Position numbers and translations under genes: made by a program. From assembly GCF_013409065.1 (NCBI RefSeq), contig NZ_JACBZP010000001.1, forward strand, positions 3,965,872 to 4,029,871: a DNA stretch of 64,000 nt, written 5' to 3'. Numbering within the stretch: position 1 is the first letter of the stretch; each line of letters begins with the position of its first letter. Shown one piece after another: positions 43,649 to 52,734 of the stretch. The DNA comes from Spelaeicoccus albus. Lineage in GTDB: Bacteria; Actinomycetota; Actinomycetes; Actinomycetales; Brevibacteriaceae. The notes beneath the pieces were generated by a model. It was not told where the DNA came from. It saw nothing but the letters and a program-made list of their open reading frames with translations, and searched no databases.

Positions 43649-43678
43649 CATAGAACCACGTCGGTATGGACCCGTCAA
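43649..43678 (-). promoter_or_regulatory. Promoter of the ABC importer operon
   Basis: On the minus strand TTGACG (43678-43673, 5 of 6 matches to TTGACA) and TCTATG (43654-43649) are 18 bases apart. The -10 is weak, as expected for a regulated promoter. The LacI-type palindrome starts three bases downstream. Confidence 0.5.
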
Positions 43679-43758
43679 GGGTGTACGGCGCTACGATTGC
43701 AGGCAGCTTTCCCTGAACGGAAAATGAGTGAAAACCCCGGACGACGATTGGAGTGAGC

Positions 43759-44742
43759 GTGGTCAAGATCGGCGATGTCGCTGCAGCGGCCGACGTATCC
43801 GTGGCGACGGTGTCACGCACTTTGAACAACAACTCCACCGTCGACCCGGCTCTTGCCGAACGGGTGCGGGCGGCCGCGGAGTCCCTGGGTTACCGCCCGA
43901 ACGCCGTCGCGCGAAATCTTCGCCGCCGCCGGACATCCGTATGGGCGCTTGTCATCACCGACATCGAAAACCCCTTCTACACGGCCGTGGCACGCGGCGT
44001 GGAGGATGCCGCCCGCAGCAACGGATACTCGGTGCTGCTTTGCAATTCCGATGAGGACCAGGAGCGGGAGGCCCGCTACTTGCAAGTCGCGGCCGGCGAG
44101 CATGTCGCCGGCCTCATTTTGGCGCCGCGCAATGCGTCGACGGACGTCTCCGAGCTTCGTGCCGCGGGGATCCCGGTTGTCGTTGTCGATCGCTCGTGCG
44201 GCGCCGAACTCGACACGGTTCGCACCAAGTCGTCCGAGGGGGCGAGGATCGCTACCGAGCATTTACTGGCTGAAGGCTGGCGTCGTCCGGCATGCATTAC
44301 CGGCCCCGCGGACGCCGAGACTGCCGAGGCCAGACATGCCGGCTCCGTGCTCGCCGTGGACGCGCACGGCACCGACGATCTCACGCGGCATGTTTCCTAC
44401 GACAGCGAGGGCGGGAGGGCCGCCGCGGCTGATTTGCTTGATTCCGACGCGCGGCCCGATGCGTTCTTTGTGGCCAATTCGATGTTGGCACTCGGCGTTC
44501 TCGGCGAGCTGCGACGCCGGGCACTGCGGGTCGGCTCGGACGTCGGGCTTGTCATGTTCGACGACGCGCCGTGGGCTCGGCTGCTCGATCCCGCGATCTC
44601 GGTGGTGTCGCAATCGGCGTACGAGATGGGCGGCCGCGCCGGCGAGTTGCTGCTCGATCGGCTGAGCGGCTCGGGCCCGGCCGAGCCTCGCAACGAATAC
44701 CTGCCGGCCACGTTGATAGTGCGCGAGAGCTCGCGCCGCTAG
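43759..44742 (+). CDS. LacI-family transcriptional regulator of the sugar locus
   Basis: A 327-residue repressor. The N-terminal helix-turn-helix is VKIGDVAAAADVSVATVSRTLNN with the hinge GYRPNAVARNLRRRRT, followed by a periplasmic-binding-protein-like ligand domain (VWALVITDIENPFYTAVARGVEDAA). The GTG at 43759 is preferred over one two codons upstream because GGAG then lies at a good distance. It is divergent from the importer and probably binds the nearby palindrome, releasing it with sugar. Its stop overlaps the argA stop in CTAG. Confidence 0.9.
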   Translation: MVKIGDVAAAADVSVATVSRTLNNNSTVDPALAERVRAAAESLGYRPNAVARNLRRRRTSVWALVITDIENPFYTAVARGVEDAARSNGYSVLLCNSDEDQEREARYLQVAAGEHVAGLILAPRNASTDVSELRAAGIPVVVVDRSCGAELDTVRTKSSEGARIATEHLLAEGWRRPACITGPADAETAEARHAGSVLAVDAHGTDDLTRHVSYDSEGGRAAAADLLDSDARPDAFFVANSMLALGVLGELRRRALRVGSDVGLVMFDDAPWARLLDPAISVVSQSAYEMGGRAGELLLDRLSGSGPAEPRNEYLPATLIVRESSRR

Positions 44743-45389
44743 AGGATTTTCAACATCCGGGTGTTGCCGAGCGTATTGGGTTTCACGCGCGCCAGGTCGA
44801 GGAATTCCGCAACGCCTTCGTCGTGCGAGCGCAGCAGTTCGGCGTACACGTCGGGCTCCACCGGGGCTCCATCGATCGGCGTAAAGCCGAGCCCCGTGAA
44901 AAAGCTCACCTCAAACGTCAGGCAAAACACTCGGCGCACGCCGAGATCGGCCGCATCGGCCAGCAGGGATTCAATCAGCCGGCGGCCGATCCCGCGGCCG
45001 CGCCACCGTGCGTCAGTGGCAACGGTGCGCACTTCGGCCAGATCCTCCCACAACACGTGCAGGGCGCCGCACGCGACGGTTTCCCCGCCGCCGTTTCCGG
45101 CCACCGCGCGCGTAGGGCCGGCCGTGACGATTTTGAATTCTTGTAGGCCTTCGAAATACGACACAGCGTCCTTACCGAGCAGAATCCGATCTTCGGCAAG
45201 CGGCTCGACAAGCCGGCGGATCGTTTTGACATCGGACGTGCGTGCCCGGCGTACTTCGAATTCGATGCCGTCCGGGCCCGCCGCGTTGTCGGCCCGGGCG
45301 GCGCCCTCACCTGCGCTCTGCGGCCTTCTTGGCGAGTGGCCGGAATCGATGAAGTCGTGCGGGCGGTGGCCGGCGGGTTGAGACATCAT
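44739..45389 (-). CDS. argA: Amino-acid N-acetyltransferase (ArgA type, GNAT fold)
   Basis: A 216-residue GNAT protein that would acetylate glutamate for arginine synthesis. VRRARTSDVKTIRRLV, CGALHVLWEDLAEVRTVA, the acetyl-CoA loop RWRGRGIGRRLIESLL, VFCLTFEVSFFTGLGF and GVAEFLDLARVKPNTLGNTRML closely resemble the mycobacterial stand-alone ArgA. The first 45 residues are poorly conserved and may not all be translated. It lies downstream of clpC, past a strong hairpin. Confidence 0.82.
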   Translation of the reverse strand: MMSQPAGHRPHDFIDSGHSPRRPQSAGEGAARADNAAGPDGIEFEVRRARTSDVKTIRRLVEPLAEDRILLGKDAVSYFEGLQEFKIVTAGPTRAVAGNGGGETVACGALHVLWEDLAEVRTVATDARWRGRGIGRRLIESLLADAADLGVRRVFCLTFEVSFFTGLGFTPIDGAPVEPDVYAELLRSHDEGVAEFLDLARVKPNTLGNTRMLKIL

Positions 45390-45404
45390 AGATGAATTTT
45401 CGCA

Positions 45405-45438
45405 CCACGGGCCGCGGCGCCCCCGCCGCGGCCCGTGG
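45405..45438. terminator. Strong hairpin terminator after clpC
   Basis: A perfect 15-bp GC-rich inverted repeat (45405-45419 and 45424-45438, starting CCACGGGCCGCGGCG) closes on a CCCC loop, 21 bases past the clpC stop. There is no U-tract. It lies just before argA on the same strand and should separate the two transcripts. Confidence 0.8.
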
Positions 45439-45458
45439 ATCGAGTGTGCTTGTTTCGG

Positions 45459-47960
45459 TTACTCCTCGTCGGATGCTCCCGTGACCGAAGCGACCTCCGG
45501 CAGCTCCGGCTTGCTTTCGCCGCGGAACGTGAACACGGCGTCGTCTCCTTCGCCTTCGACGTCGACCAGGATGATTTGCCCGGAGTTGAGCTCCCCGTAA
45601 AGGATCTTCTCCGAGATCTGATCCTCGACCTCGCGTTGGATGGTCCTACGCAACGGCCGGGCGCCGAGCACCGGGTCGTATCCGCGAGTGGCAAGAATCC
45701 TCTTGGCCGCGCTGGTGAGCTCGATCCCCATGTCCTTGTCGTGCAACCGTTCATCGAGCCGGGCCACGAACAGATCGACGATTTGCACGATCTCTTCCTG
45801 ACTGAGCTGCGGGAACACGATGGTGTCGTCGACACGGTTCAAGAACTCGGGACGGAAGTGCTGCTTGAGCTCGTCGTTGACGCGACGCTTCATCCGGTCG
45901 TAGTCGGTCTTGTGATCGCCTTCGATTTGGAAGCCCATCTGCTGGCCCTTCGAGATGTCCCGAGTGCCGAGGTTGGTGGTCATGATGATCACGGTGTTCT
46001 TGAAATCGACGAGCCGGCCTTGCGAGTCCGTCAGATGCCCGTCTTCAAGAATCTGCAGCAACGAGTTGAAGATGTCCGCGTGGGCCTTCTCCACTTCGTC
46101 GAACAGGACGACGGAGAACGGCTTGCGGCGGACCTTCTCGGTCAGCTGGCCGCCCTCTTCGTATCCGACGTAGCCGGGAGGCGAACCGAACAACCGCGAG
46201 ACGGTGTGCTTTTCGCTGAACTCGCTCATATCGAGTTGAATCAACGAATCCTCGTCACCGAACAAGAACTCGGCAAGCGCCTTGGCCAGCTCAGTCTTGC
46301 CGACACCGGTCGGCCCGGCAAAGATGAACGATCCACCCGGGCGCTTCGGATCCTTCAGGCCCGCACGGGTGCGTCGGATCGCCTGCGACAGCGCCTTGAC
46401 GGCGTCGTCCTGGCCGATGATGCGCTTGTGCAGTTCGTCTTCCATCCGCAGCAGCCTGGAGGATTCCTCTTCCGTGAGCTTGAAGATCGGGATGCCCGTC
46501 GCGTTCGCCAGAACCTCGGCGATCAATTCCTCGTCGACCTCGGCGATGACGTCCATATCGCCGGCCTTCCATTGCCGCTCACGTTCGGACTTCTCCTCGA
46601 TGAGCTGCTTTTCCTTATCGCGCAGGCCTGCGGCTTTTTCGAAGTCCTGGCCGTCGATAGCGGCTTCCTTCTCACGCCTGGCGTGGGCGATCTTCTCGTC
46701 GAACTCCTTCATCTCGGGCGGGGCGCTGAGCCGGCGGATGCGCAGCCGGGCTCCGGCCTCGTCGATCAAATCGATCGCCTTGTCCGGCAGGTACCTGTCG
46801 TTGATGTACCGGTCGGCCAGATTGGCCGCCGAGGTCAACGCGCCGTCGGTGATCGTCACGCGGTGGTGCGCCTCATACCTGTCGCGCAGACCCTTCAAGA
46901 TCTCAATGGTGTGCGCCAGCGAGGGCTCGGGAACCTGGATCGGCTGGAAGCGCCGCTCAAGAGCCGCGTCCTTTTCGATGTACTTGCGGTACTCGTCAAT
47001 GGTGGTGGCGCCAATGGTCTGCAATTCGCCGCGCGCCAGCATCGGCTTCAAGATCGATGCCGCGTCGATTGCGCCTTCGGCGGCGCCCGCGCCGACGAGC
47101 GTGTGAATCTCATCAATGAACAAGATGATGTCGCCGCGGGTGCGGATCTCCTTGAGCACCTTCTTCAAGCGCTCTTCGAAATCGCCGCGGTAGCGCGAGC
47201 CTGCCACGAGCGACCCCAGGTCGAGCGTGTACAGCTGCTTGTCCCGGAGCATCTCCGGTACTTCGCCGCGCACGATGGCTTGAGCAAGCCCTTCGACGAC
47301 GGCGGTCTTGCCGACTCCCGGCTCGCCGATCAGCACCGGGTTGTTCTTGGTGCGACGCGAGAGCACCTGCATGACGCGCTCCATTTGGCCTTCGCGCCCT
47401 ATCACGGGATCGAGCTTGCGTTCGCGTGCGGCTGCCGTGAGATTGCGTCCGAACTGATCGAGGACCAGCGATCCGGACGGCTGTCCCTCGGTGGCTCCGC
47501 CGGCGTTCGCCGGCTCCTTGCCCTGATACCCCTGCAGCAACTGAATGACCTGCTGACGTACCCGGGTCAGATCGGCGCCGAGCTTGACCAGAACCTGGGC
47601 CGCGACGCCTTCGCCTTCACGGATCAGGCCGAGCAGGACGTGCTCGGTGCCGATGTAGTTGTGGCCGAGCTGCAACGCCTCGCGCAAGCTCAGCTCGAGC
47701 ACCTTCTTGGCACGCGGCGTGAACGGGATATGACCGCTCGGCGCCTGCTGGCCCTGACCGATGATCTCCTGCACCTGCTCGCGAACGGCATCAAGAGAGA
47801 TGCCGAGCGATTCAAGCGACTTGGCCGCAACGCCCTCACCTTCATGGATGAGACCAAGCAGAATGTGCTCGGTGCCGATGTAGTTGTGGTTGAGCATCCT
47901 GGCTTCTTCTTGAGCCAGAACAACGACACGACGCGCACGGTCGGTAAATCGTTCGAACAT
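45459..47960 (-). CDS. clpC: ATP-dependent Clp protease ATPase subunit ClpC
   Basis: An 833-residue HSP100 unfoldase that feeds substrates to ClpP. Two Clp_N repeats ([50 protein letters not shown] and its second copy), AAA+ domain 1 (GEPGVGKTA), a UVR middle domain ([24 protein letters not shown]), and AAA+ domain 2 (GPTGVGKTE) are in the ClpC order. The ATG at 47960 has GGAAG upstream. No ctsR or mcsAB is adjacent, as in other actinobacteria, where ClgR takes over control. Confidence 0.96.
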   Translation of the reverse strand: MFERFTDRARRVVVLAQEEARMLNHNYIGTEHILLGLIHEGEGVAAKSLESLGISLDAVREQVQEIIGQGQQAPSGHIPFTPRAKKVLELSLREALQLGHNYIGTEHVLLGLIREGEGVAAQVLVKLGADLTRVRQQVIQLLQGYQGKEPANAGGATEGQPSGSLVLDQFGRNLTAAARERKLDPVIGREGQMERVMQVLSRRTKNNPVLIGEPGVGKTAVVEGLAQAIVRGEVPEMLRDKQLYTLDLGSLVAGSRYRGDFEERLKKVLKEIRTRGDIILFIDEIHTLVGAGAAEGAIDAASILKPMLARGELQTIGATTIDEYRKYIEKDAALERRFQPIQVPEPSLAHTIEILKGLRDRYEAHHRVTITDGALTSAANLADRYINDRYLPDKAIDLIDEAGARLRIRRLSAPPEMKEFDEKIAHARREKEAAIDGQDFEKAAGLRDKEKQLIEEKSERERQWKAGDMDVIAEVDEELIAEVLANATGIPIFKLTEEESSRLLRMEDELHKRIIGQDDAVKALSQAIRRTRAGLKDPKRPGGSFIFAGPTGVGKTELAKALAEFLFGDEDSLIQLDMSEFSEKHTVSRLFGSPPGYVGYEEGGQLTEKVRRKPFSVVLFDEVEKAHADIFNSLLQILEDGHLTDSQGRLVDFKNTVIIMTTNLGTRDISKGQQMGFQIEGDHKTDYDRMKRRVNDELKQHFRPEFLNRVDDTIVFPQLSQEEIVQIVDLFVARLDERLHDKDMGIELTSAAKRILATRGYDPVLGARPLRRTIQREVEDQISEKILYGELNSGQIILVDVEGEGDDAVFTFRGESKPELPEVASVTGASDEE

Positions 47961-48175
47961 GGGCACTTCCTTCACTCCTCGCCATCACACCGGTAAGGCC
48001 GATGTCGCTTACTGCCCTCTTGCTTACTTCGATGCTATCGACCCAAACGGGGCCGGCGCTCCAGTTTCGCCATCAGCGTGAGAGATTCTTCCCGCCGACG
48101 ATCGGCCGGAAGGCTGCTGACATTGAAGACATCTATGTCAACCATGACCGGCCGCCCGCCTGTTCCGAAAATGTG

Positions 48176-48190
48176 TTCGCTGCACGCGAA
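48176..48190. promoter_or_regulatory. Candidate ClgR-type operator upstream of clpC
   Basis: TTCGC-TGCAC-GCGAA is a perfect 5-bp inverted repeat with a 5-base spacer. It has the CGC-N5-GCG core recognised by the actinobacterial activator ClgR, which controls clp genes. It lies about 215 bases before the clpC start and touches the lsr2 terminator. A TTGACA hexamer (48141-48136, minus strand) lies between it and clpC, but no good -10 follows. Confidence 0.45.
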
Positions 48191-48221
48191 AGGCGGGCGA
48201 CTCGAAGAGCCGCCCGCCTTT
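48189..48221. terminator. Terminator after lsr2
   Basis: An 11-bp perfect stem AAAGGCGGGCG (48189-48199) / CGCCCGCCTTT (48211-48221) with an inner CTC-GAA-GAG stem ends in a short T-run on both strands, 25 bases after the lsr2 stop. Confidence 0.82.
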
Positions 48222-48245
48222 ATCGCTGAATTACCGCAAATTCAT

Positions 48246-48581
48246 TTACCGCTTGGCTGCGCGGAATGCCTCCACGATCTCGGTCGGAATTCGGCCCCGA
48301 TCGCCAATGTTATGGCCGTTCTGCTTTGCCCATTCGCGGATTTCTCCGGTTTCCTTCCGGGCAGCCGACGAGCCGCTGCTCTTTCCGCGGCGAGCCGGCT
48401 TATCGGCTGCTACCCGGCGAGCTTTCGCAATCCACGGCGCCATGGTTTCGCGCAGCGCATCCGCATTCTTCGTCGACAGATCGATTTCATAGGTTCCGCG
48501 ATCAAGTGAAAAGCGAACCGTCTCGGTCGCGTCGCCGCCATCGAAATCGTCAATCAAGATGACCTGGACTTTTTGTGCCAT
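48246..48581 (-). CDS. lsr2: Nucleoid-associated protein Lsr2
   Basis: A 111-residue DNA-bridging protein that silences AT-rich genes, the actinobacterial counterpart of H-NS. The N-terminal dimerisation domain (KVQVILIDDFDGGDATETVRFSLDRGTYEIDLS) is followed by a basic linker and the C-terminal DNA-binding domain IREWAKQNGHNIGDRGRIPTEIVEAF with the AT-minor-groove RGR motif. GGGGGA precedes the ATG, and a good promoter lies at 48635-48662. Confidence 0.96.
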   Translation of the reverse strand: MAQKVQVILIDDFDGGDATETVRFSLDRGTYEIDLSTKNADALRETMAPWIAKARRVAADKPARRGKSSGSSAARKETGEIREWAKQNGHNIGDRGRIPTEIVEAFRAAKR

Positions 48582-48634
48582 TAGAGGCTATCCCCCAGAG
48601 CTATTGGAATTCTGCTAGTCGGTTGACGTCTTTG

Positions 48635-48662
48635 ATAATACGCGCCAAAGAAGTGCCGGCAA
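48635..48662 (-). promoter_or_regulatory. Promoter of lsr2
   Basis: On the minus strand TTGCCG (48662-48657) and TATTAT (48640-48635) are 16 bases apart, matching 4 and 5 positions of the vegetative consensus. The lsr2 ATG is about 50 bases further on, in an AT-richer stretch. Confidence 0.55.
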
Positions 48663-48684
48663 AATCAATGATTCTCAAGTAGCG

Positions 48685-48858
48685 TTACCGGGTGTTTTGA
48701 TGACTCTCGTTATTTATGTCATCGTGAGCGTGCTCTTTCCGTTCCAACTTGGCCAATTCCGCACGCTCGCGTCGATCGGCCAAAATGATCGCCCGCATTG
48801 CGACATAGAAAATCGCCGCTACGCCGACCGTCGGAAATATTACCGCTACGTACTGCAC
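48685..48858 (-). CDS. Small membrane protein downstream of lysS
   Basis: A 57-residue protein: a GTG start, one membrane helix (MQYVAVIFPTVGVAAIFYV), AMRAIILADRRERAELAKLERKEH and a polar tail. Small proteins with a single helix followed by MRAI..ADR..ER are commonly found next to lysS or lsr2 in actinobacteria, as I recall them. It lies 33 bases after the lysS stop and 103 bases before lsr2 on the same strand. Ribosome binding site support is weak. The function is unknown. Confidence 0.7.
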   Translation of the reverse strand: MQYVAVIFPTVGVAAIFYVAMRAIILADRRERAELAKLERKEHAHDDINNESHQNTR

Positions 48859-48891
48859 GACTCGATTCTACCGCCGCCGGGGCGTACGAGA

Positions 48892-50385
48892 CTATTCGGG
48901 TTTGACCAGCGGGAACATGATCGTCTCACGCACTCCGAGGCCGGTCAGCGCCATCAGGAGCCTGTCGATCCCCATCCCCATGCCGCCGGTCGGCGGCATA
49001 CCCTGCTCCATGGCAGTCAGGAAGTCCTCGTCCAGCGCCATCGCCTCGACGTCGCCGGCTTTCCCGGCCTTGGCCTGCTCCACCAGGCGGGCGCGCTGAA
49101 TTACCGGATCGACGAGTTCGGAATAGCCGGTCGCCAATTCAAAGCCGCGGACGTAGAGATCCCACTTCTCCACGACGCCCGGCGTCGACCTGTGGTCGCG
49201 AACCAGCGGCGAGGTCTCCACCGGGAAATCGCACACGAACGTGGGCTCGTACAAATCGTGTCCGACGAAGTGCTCCCACAGCTCTTCCACGAGCTTGCCG
49301 TGAGTGACGTGCCCGGCCGGAAGCGGGACGTCGTGCTTTCCGGCAAGGTCCCGCAGTTCGTCGATCGACGTTTCCGGTGTCACAGCGATTCCCACGGCAT
49401 CGGAGAGCGAACCGTACATTTCGATTCGCCGCCATTTTCCGCTCAAATCGTATTCGGTGCCGTCGGTAAGCGTCGGCGTCAAAGTGCCCAGCGCATCGCG
49501 TGCCGCATTTTGCACGAGTGTCTGCGTCAAATCGGCGATCGAGTGATAATCGCCGTATGACTCGTATGCCTCCAGCATGGCGAACTCGGGCGAATGGGTC
49601 GAATCCGCGCCTTCGTTTCTGAAGTTGCGGTTTATCTCGAAGACCCTGTCAATGCCGCCGACGACTGCACGCTTGAGAAACAATTCAGGGGCAATTCTCA
49701 GGTAAAGGTCAATATCGTATGCATTCATATGCGTGACGAACGGTCGGGCTGCGGCCCCGCCATGCAAAGTCTGCAGCATCGGCGTTTCCACTTCGAGAAA
49801 TCCCCGAGAATCGAATGTGGATCTCAGGCTTTTCATCACTGCTGAGCGCGTGCGCACCGCCGCCCGCGCTTCGTCGCGCACAATCAAGTCGATATACCGA
49901 CGGCGGACCCTGCCTTCGTCGGATAATTCATTATGCAAGGTCGGAAGCGGGCGCAGCGCCTTTGACGTCAATTGCCAGGAATCGGCGAGAACCGACAGCT
50001 CACCTCGTTTGGAGGAAATAACGCGTCCGTGCACCAGCACGTGGTCGCCGAGGTCGATGTCGTCCTTCCATGCCTGCAGCGAATCGGCGCCGACCTCGGC
50101 AAGACTCAGCATGGCTTGCAACCGCGTTCCGTCGCCGGCCTGCAGAGTGGCAAAGCACAATTTGCCGGTGTTGCGCCCGAAGACGACCCGGCCGGTCACG
50201 CCGACGACGTCGTCGGTTTCCTGGCCGGCTTCAAGATCGCCGTGCGCTTGTCGTACCTGCGCCAGCGAATGCGTGCGCTGCACGCTCACCGGGTAAGCTT
50301 CCCGGCCGGCGGCGATCAGGCGGTCGCGCTTTTCCCGGCGGATGCGCAGTTGTTCGGGCATTTCGAGATCAGTTGATTCAGGCAC
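48892..50385 (-). CDS. lysS: Lysyl-tRNA synthetase (class II)
   Basis: A 497-residue enzyme charging tRNA-Lys. The N-terminal OB-fold anticodon-binding domain ([22 protein letters not shown]) is followed by class II motif 1 ([10 protein letters not shown]), motif 2 ([24 protein letters not shown]) and motif 3 ([15 protein letters not shown]). The GTG at 50385 ([23 protein letters not shown]) has AGGA just upstream and gives the usual N-terminus; an ATG at 50361 is possible. Confidence 0.95.
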   Translation of the reverse strand: MPESTDLEMPEQLRIRREKRDRLIAAGREAYPVSVQRTHSLAQVRQAHGDLEAGQETDDVVGVTGRVVFGRNTGKLCFATLQAGDGTRLQAMLSLAEVGADSLQAWKDDIDLGDHVLVHGRVISSKRGELSVLADSWQLTSKALRPLPTLHNELSDEGRVRRRYIDLIVRDEARAAVRTRSAVMKSLRSTFDSRGFLEVETPMLQTLHGGAAARPFVTHMNAYDIDLYLRIAPELFLKRAVVGGIDRVFEINRNFRNEGADSTHSPEFAMLEAYESYGDYHSIADLTQTLVQNAARDALGTLTPTLTDGTEYDLSGKWRRIEMYGSLSDAVGIAVTPETSIDELRDLAGKHDVPLPAGHVTHGKLVEELWEHFVGHDLYEPTFVCDFPVETSPLVRDHRSTPGVVEKWDLYVRGFELATGYSELVDPVIQRARLVEQAKAGKAGDVEAMALDEDFLTAMEQGMPPTGGMGMGIDRLLMALTGLGVRETIMFPLVKPE

Positions 50386-50395
50386 GAGTCCTAGG

Positions 50396-51301
50396 CTACC
50401 GGTCGGTGCCCTGCTGAAGAATCCCGAGGAGCCGCTCACCGGTCTCGGCATCGATCATTCCGGCCGCCAATGCCCGGTCGGCGGTCTGTCTGGACAAGAA
50501 TCGGTACGTCTGCAGCAGCTCTTCGCTGCCGGTGGCCTGCGCATGTTCGTCGAGCGCGGCCAGATGTGCCGCAACTGTGCCCGAGTCGCCGCGGGCCACC
50601 GGCCCGGTCAAGGCCTCTTGGCCGCGATCGAGCGCGTTGTCGATGGTGGCGTGCAGCAACGGTCCAAGCACTGCAGCCGGGTCGGAGACGCCGATCGAGG
50701 TCAGCAACTCGGCCGCGCCGGCAATGATCGTGACCGTGTGGTTGGATGCGTGTGCGATAGCCGCATGGTAGGCGGCCCTGTCGGCTTCGGCGATGACGAC
50801 GGGCTCGGCTCCCATTTCAACGACGAGCGCCTGCGCGACGGGCAGGACGGGCGCTGGCGCCGTGACGCCGAACACCGTATCGGCAAGACGCGCAATATCG
50901 AGACTGGTGCCCGTGAAGGTCATGGCCGGGTGCAACGCCAACGGTATGGCTCCGGCCGTCGCCGCCGGACGCAGCACACCGGCACCGTACCGACCCGAAC
51001 AGTGGGCCACGAGTTGGCCCGGTTGCCATGCACCGGTCTCGGCCAGGCCGGCCACCAGCGGTCCCAACACGTCGTCCGGCACGGCCAGCAAGACGAGCTC
51101 GGCACGCTCGACGACGGCCGGAATGTCGAGCACCGGTACCCCGGGCAGCAGCGTTTCGGCCCGTTCCAGGCTGGCGTCACTTGTTGCGCTGACCCCGACG
51201 ACCGAATGACCGGCCGCGCGAAGTGCGCTGCCCAGCACGGCGCCGACCTTGCCGGCCCCGATGATGCCGACGCCGAGCCGACCCGGACGCTCGGCGCTCA
51301 C
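50396..51301 (-). CDS. Rossmann-fold and DUF2520 domain protein
   Basis: A 301-residue protein with an N-terminal NAD(P)-binding fold ([41 protein letters not shown]) and a C-terminal DUF2520 helical domain ([23 protein letters not shown]). The fold suggests a ketopantoate reductase-like or 6-phosphogluconate dehydrogenase-like enzyme of unknown substrate. In many actinobacteria panC follows directly; here lysS follows after 10 bases. The GTG start overlaps the PH-domain gene stop. Confidence 0.85.
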   Translation of the reverse strand: MSAERPGRLGVGIIGAGKVGAVLGSALRAAGHSVVGVSATSDASLERAETLLPGVPVLDIPAVVERAELVLLAVPDDVLGPLVAGLAETGAWQPGQLVAHCSGRYGAGVLRPAATAGAIPLALHPAMTFTGTSLDIARLADTVFGVTAPAPVLPVAQALVVEMGAEPVVIAEADRAAYHAAIAHASNHTVTIIAGAAELLTSIGVSDPAAVLGPLLHATIDNALDRGQEALTGPVARGDSGTVAAHLAALDEHAQATGSEELLQTYRFLSRQTADRALAAGMIDAETGERLLGILQQGTDR

Positions 51302-52734
51302 GTCGTCCCTCCCGCGGTCCGGCGGCGCATCCATTGTTCCGGGCCGGCCGTCCCGCGCGCTCCCCTGGCGCGTTCGGCCTGCGCATCGATGAACGCGGTC
51401 GCGACGTCGGTGGCCAGATGTTTGATGACCGGCGAGACGGGGCCGCTCGTCGTGTCGAACGTGACGGTCGCCAGCGTGAACGAGCGCTGCGCCGGTCCTT
51501 GCCGCAGGTGCAGGCTTTGGGTCTTGGCGTGCGGCACCCACGTCGCTGCGCGGTTGATCCGGCCGGTCCGCACGGCGACAGCCGTTTCGGTGACGAAGTA
51601 GGCGGTGCGCGTATACGACAGCGGATCGAGCCACCGGGCCCGCAGCGGCACCGGCACCATGTCGCCGTCGTCGCGCCGGCCGGACATCAGCGCCGTCACC
51701 AGCGCGCCGGCGTCGTCCACGCCCGGCTCCGGAAGGGCCAGGCTCATCACGGCCATGAGGTCGGCCCTGCTGCCGACCGGCAACAGTACTCCGCGGGCCA
51801 TACCTTGCTGATCGGACAGCGATGCCAGATTGACGCTGACACGCCACCATCCCGGCAAGCGCCACAAGAACGGTTGCGAAAAACCGATTGCTTGGATGCG
51901 GCCGGGCGGTACGGTTTGCGCGTTGGTCTCCAAGAGGCCGCTGCGGATCCGGATGCCGTCCGGAGAGGCGGCGATGGAGAAGTTCGACTCGGTCGCGAAT
52001 CGCTTCCAGATGGCCGCCGCCGCTCCGATGCCCACCGGGATGACGCTTGTCAGGATCGCCGGCTCCCCCGTGACGATCGTGATGACGATCAGCGCGAGGA
52101 CGACGGCCGGCAGGATGATCCCCCAGAATGTCAGGAATTGCGCTCCGAGGATTTTCAGCGGCGATACGCTGAGCAGTTCGTTTTCGGGGGCACGCGGAGC
52201 TGCAGCGCCTTCCTCCACGTCGATCCCCGCGGCGCCGGCCAAGAGGGAGGCGCGGAGTTCCTCGGCCACGGACAGCGACAGATAGGACAGCACCACCCGG
52301 GAGTCCTTGCCGCCGGCGACTTCGAACTTCAGCTGCGCCAATCCGAATATTCTGGCCAGCAACGGCTGGGCGACGTCGATCGATTGAACCCTGTCGAGCC
52401 GGGCCTGACGCTGCTGTTTGAAGAACACGCCCTGTTCGATGTGCACTGCCTCGCGGGTGGCCCGGTAGCGCATGTGCCGCCACGACACGTACAGCCAGAG
52501 GCCGGCCACGGCAACGATGACGACGATTCCGCCGATCACCGCGATGGGAAGCCAGGTGATACCGGAGGTGAAGAGCCAGCCGACCCCTCTGTCGTCCTGC
52601 CCCGCGTTTTCGGCCATCGATCGGACGCCGGCCACGATGATGACCGCAAAGATGCCCCAGCTGCGCAGCAACGGCGTCGCACGATGCACGTGCCGCCAGC
52701 CGTCGTCCGCCGCCCGGTCCCTGTCGTCGGTCAC
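51298..52734 (-). CDS. PH-domain membrane protein (bPH2/YdbT-like)
   Basis: A 478-residue membrane protein with two hydrophobic pairs (around residues 25-40 and 60-85, then 190-240) and repeated bacterial PH domains. The signatures are YRATREAVHIEQGVFFKQQRQARLDRVQSIDVAQPLLARIFGLAQLKFEVAGG and the related segments IRIRSGLLETNAQTVPPGRIQAIGF and VAVRTGRINRAATWVPHAKTQSLHL. Function is unknown. The GTG start overlaps the smaller PH-domain gene (GTGA). Confidence 0.85.
   Translation of the reverse strand: MTDDRDRAADDGWRHVHRATPLLRSWGIFAVIIVAGVRSMAENAGQDDRGVGWLFTSGITWLPIAVIGGIVVIVAVAGLWLYVSWRHMRYRATREAVHIEQGVFFKQQRQARLDRVQSIDVAQPLLARIFGLAQLKFEVAGGKDSRVVLSYLSLSVAEELRASLLAGAAGIDVEEGAAAPRAPENELLSVSPLKILGAQFLTFWGIILPAVVLALIVITIVTGEPAILTSVIPVGIGAAAAIWKRFATESNFSIAASPDGIRIRSGLLETNAQTVPPGRIQAIGFSQPFLWRLPGWWRVSVNLASLSDQQGMARGVLLPVGSRADLMAVMSLALPEPGVDDAGALVTALMSGRRDDGDMVPVPLRARWLDPLSYTRTAYFVTETAVAVRTGRINRAATWVPHAKTQSLHLRQGPAQRSFTLATVTFDTTSGPVSPVIKHLATDVATAFIDAQAERARGARGTAGPEQWMRRRTAGGTT

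Noticed and set aside
45435..47996. An 853-codon plus-strand open frame opposite clpC
   Set aside because: Antisense shadow of a well-conserved gene; no domain or start signal.
48697..48900. Plus-strand coding region starting MMTLVIYVIVSVLFPFQ
   Set aside because: It is the mirror of the small minus-strand membrane gene and then of lysS; it lacks motifs.
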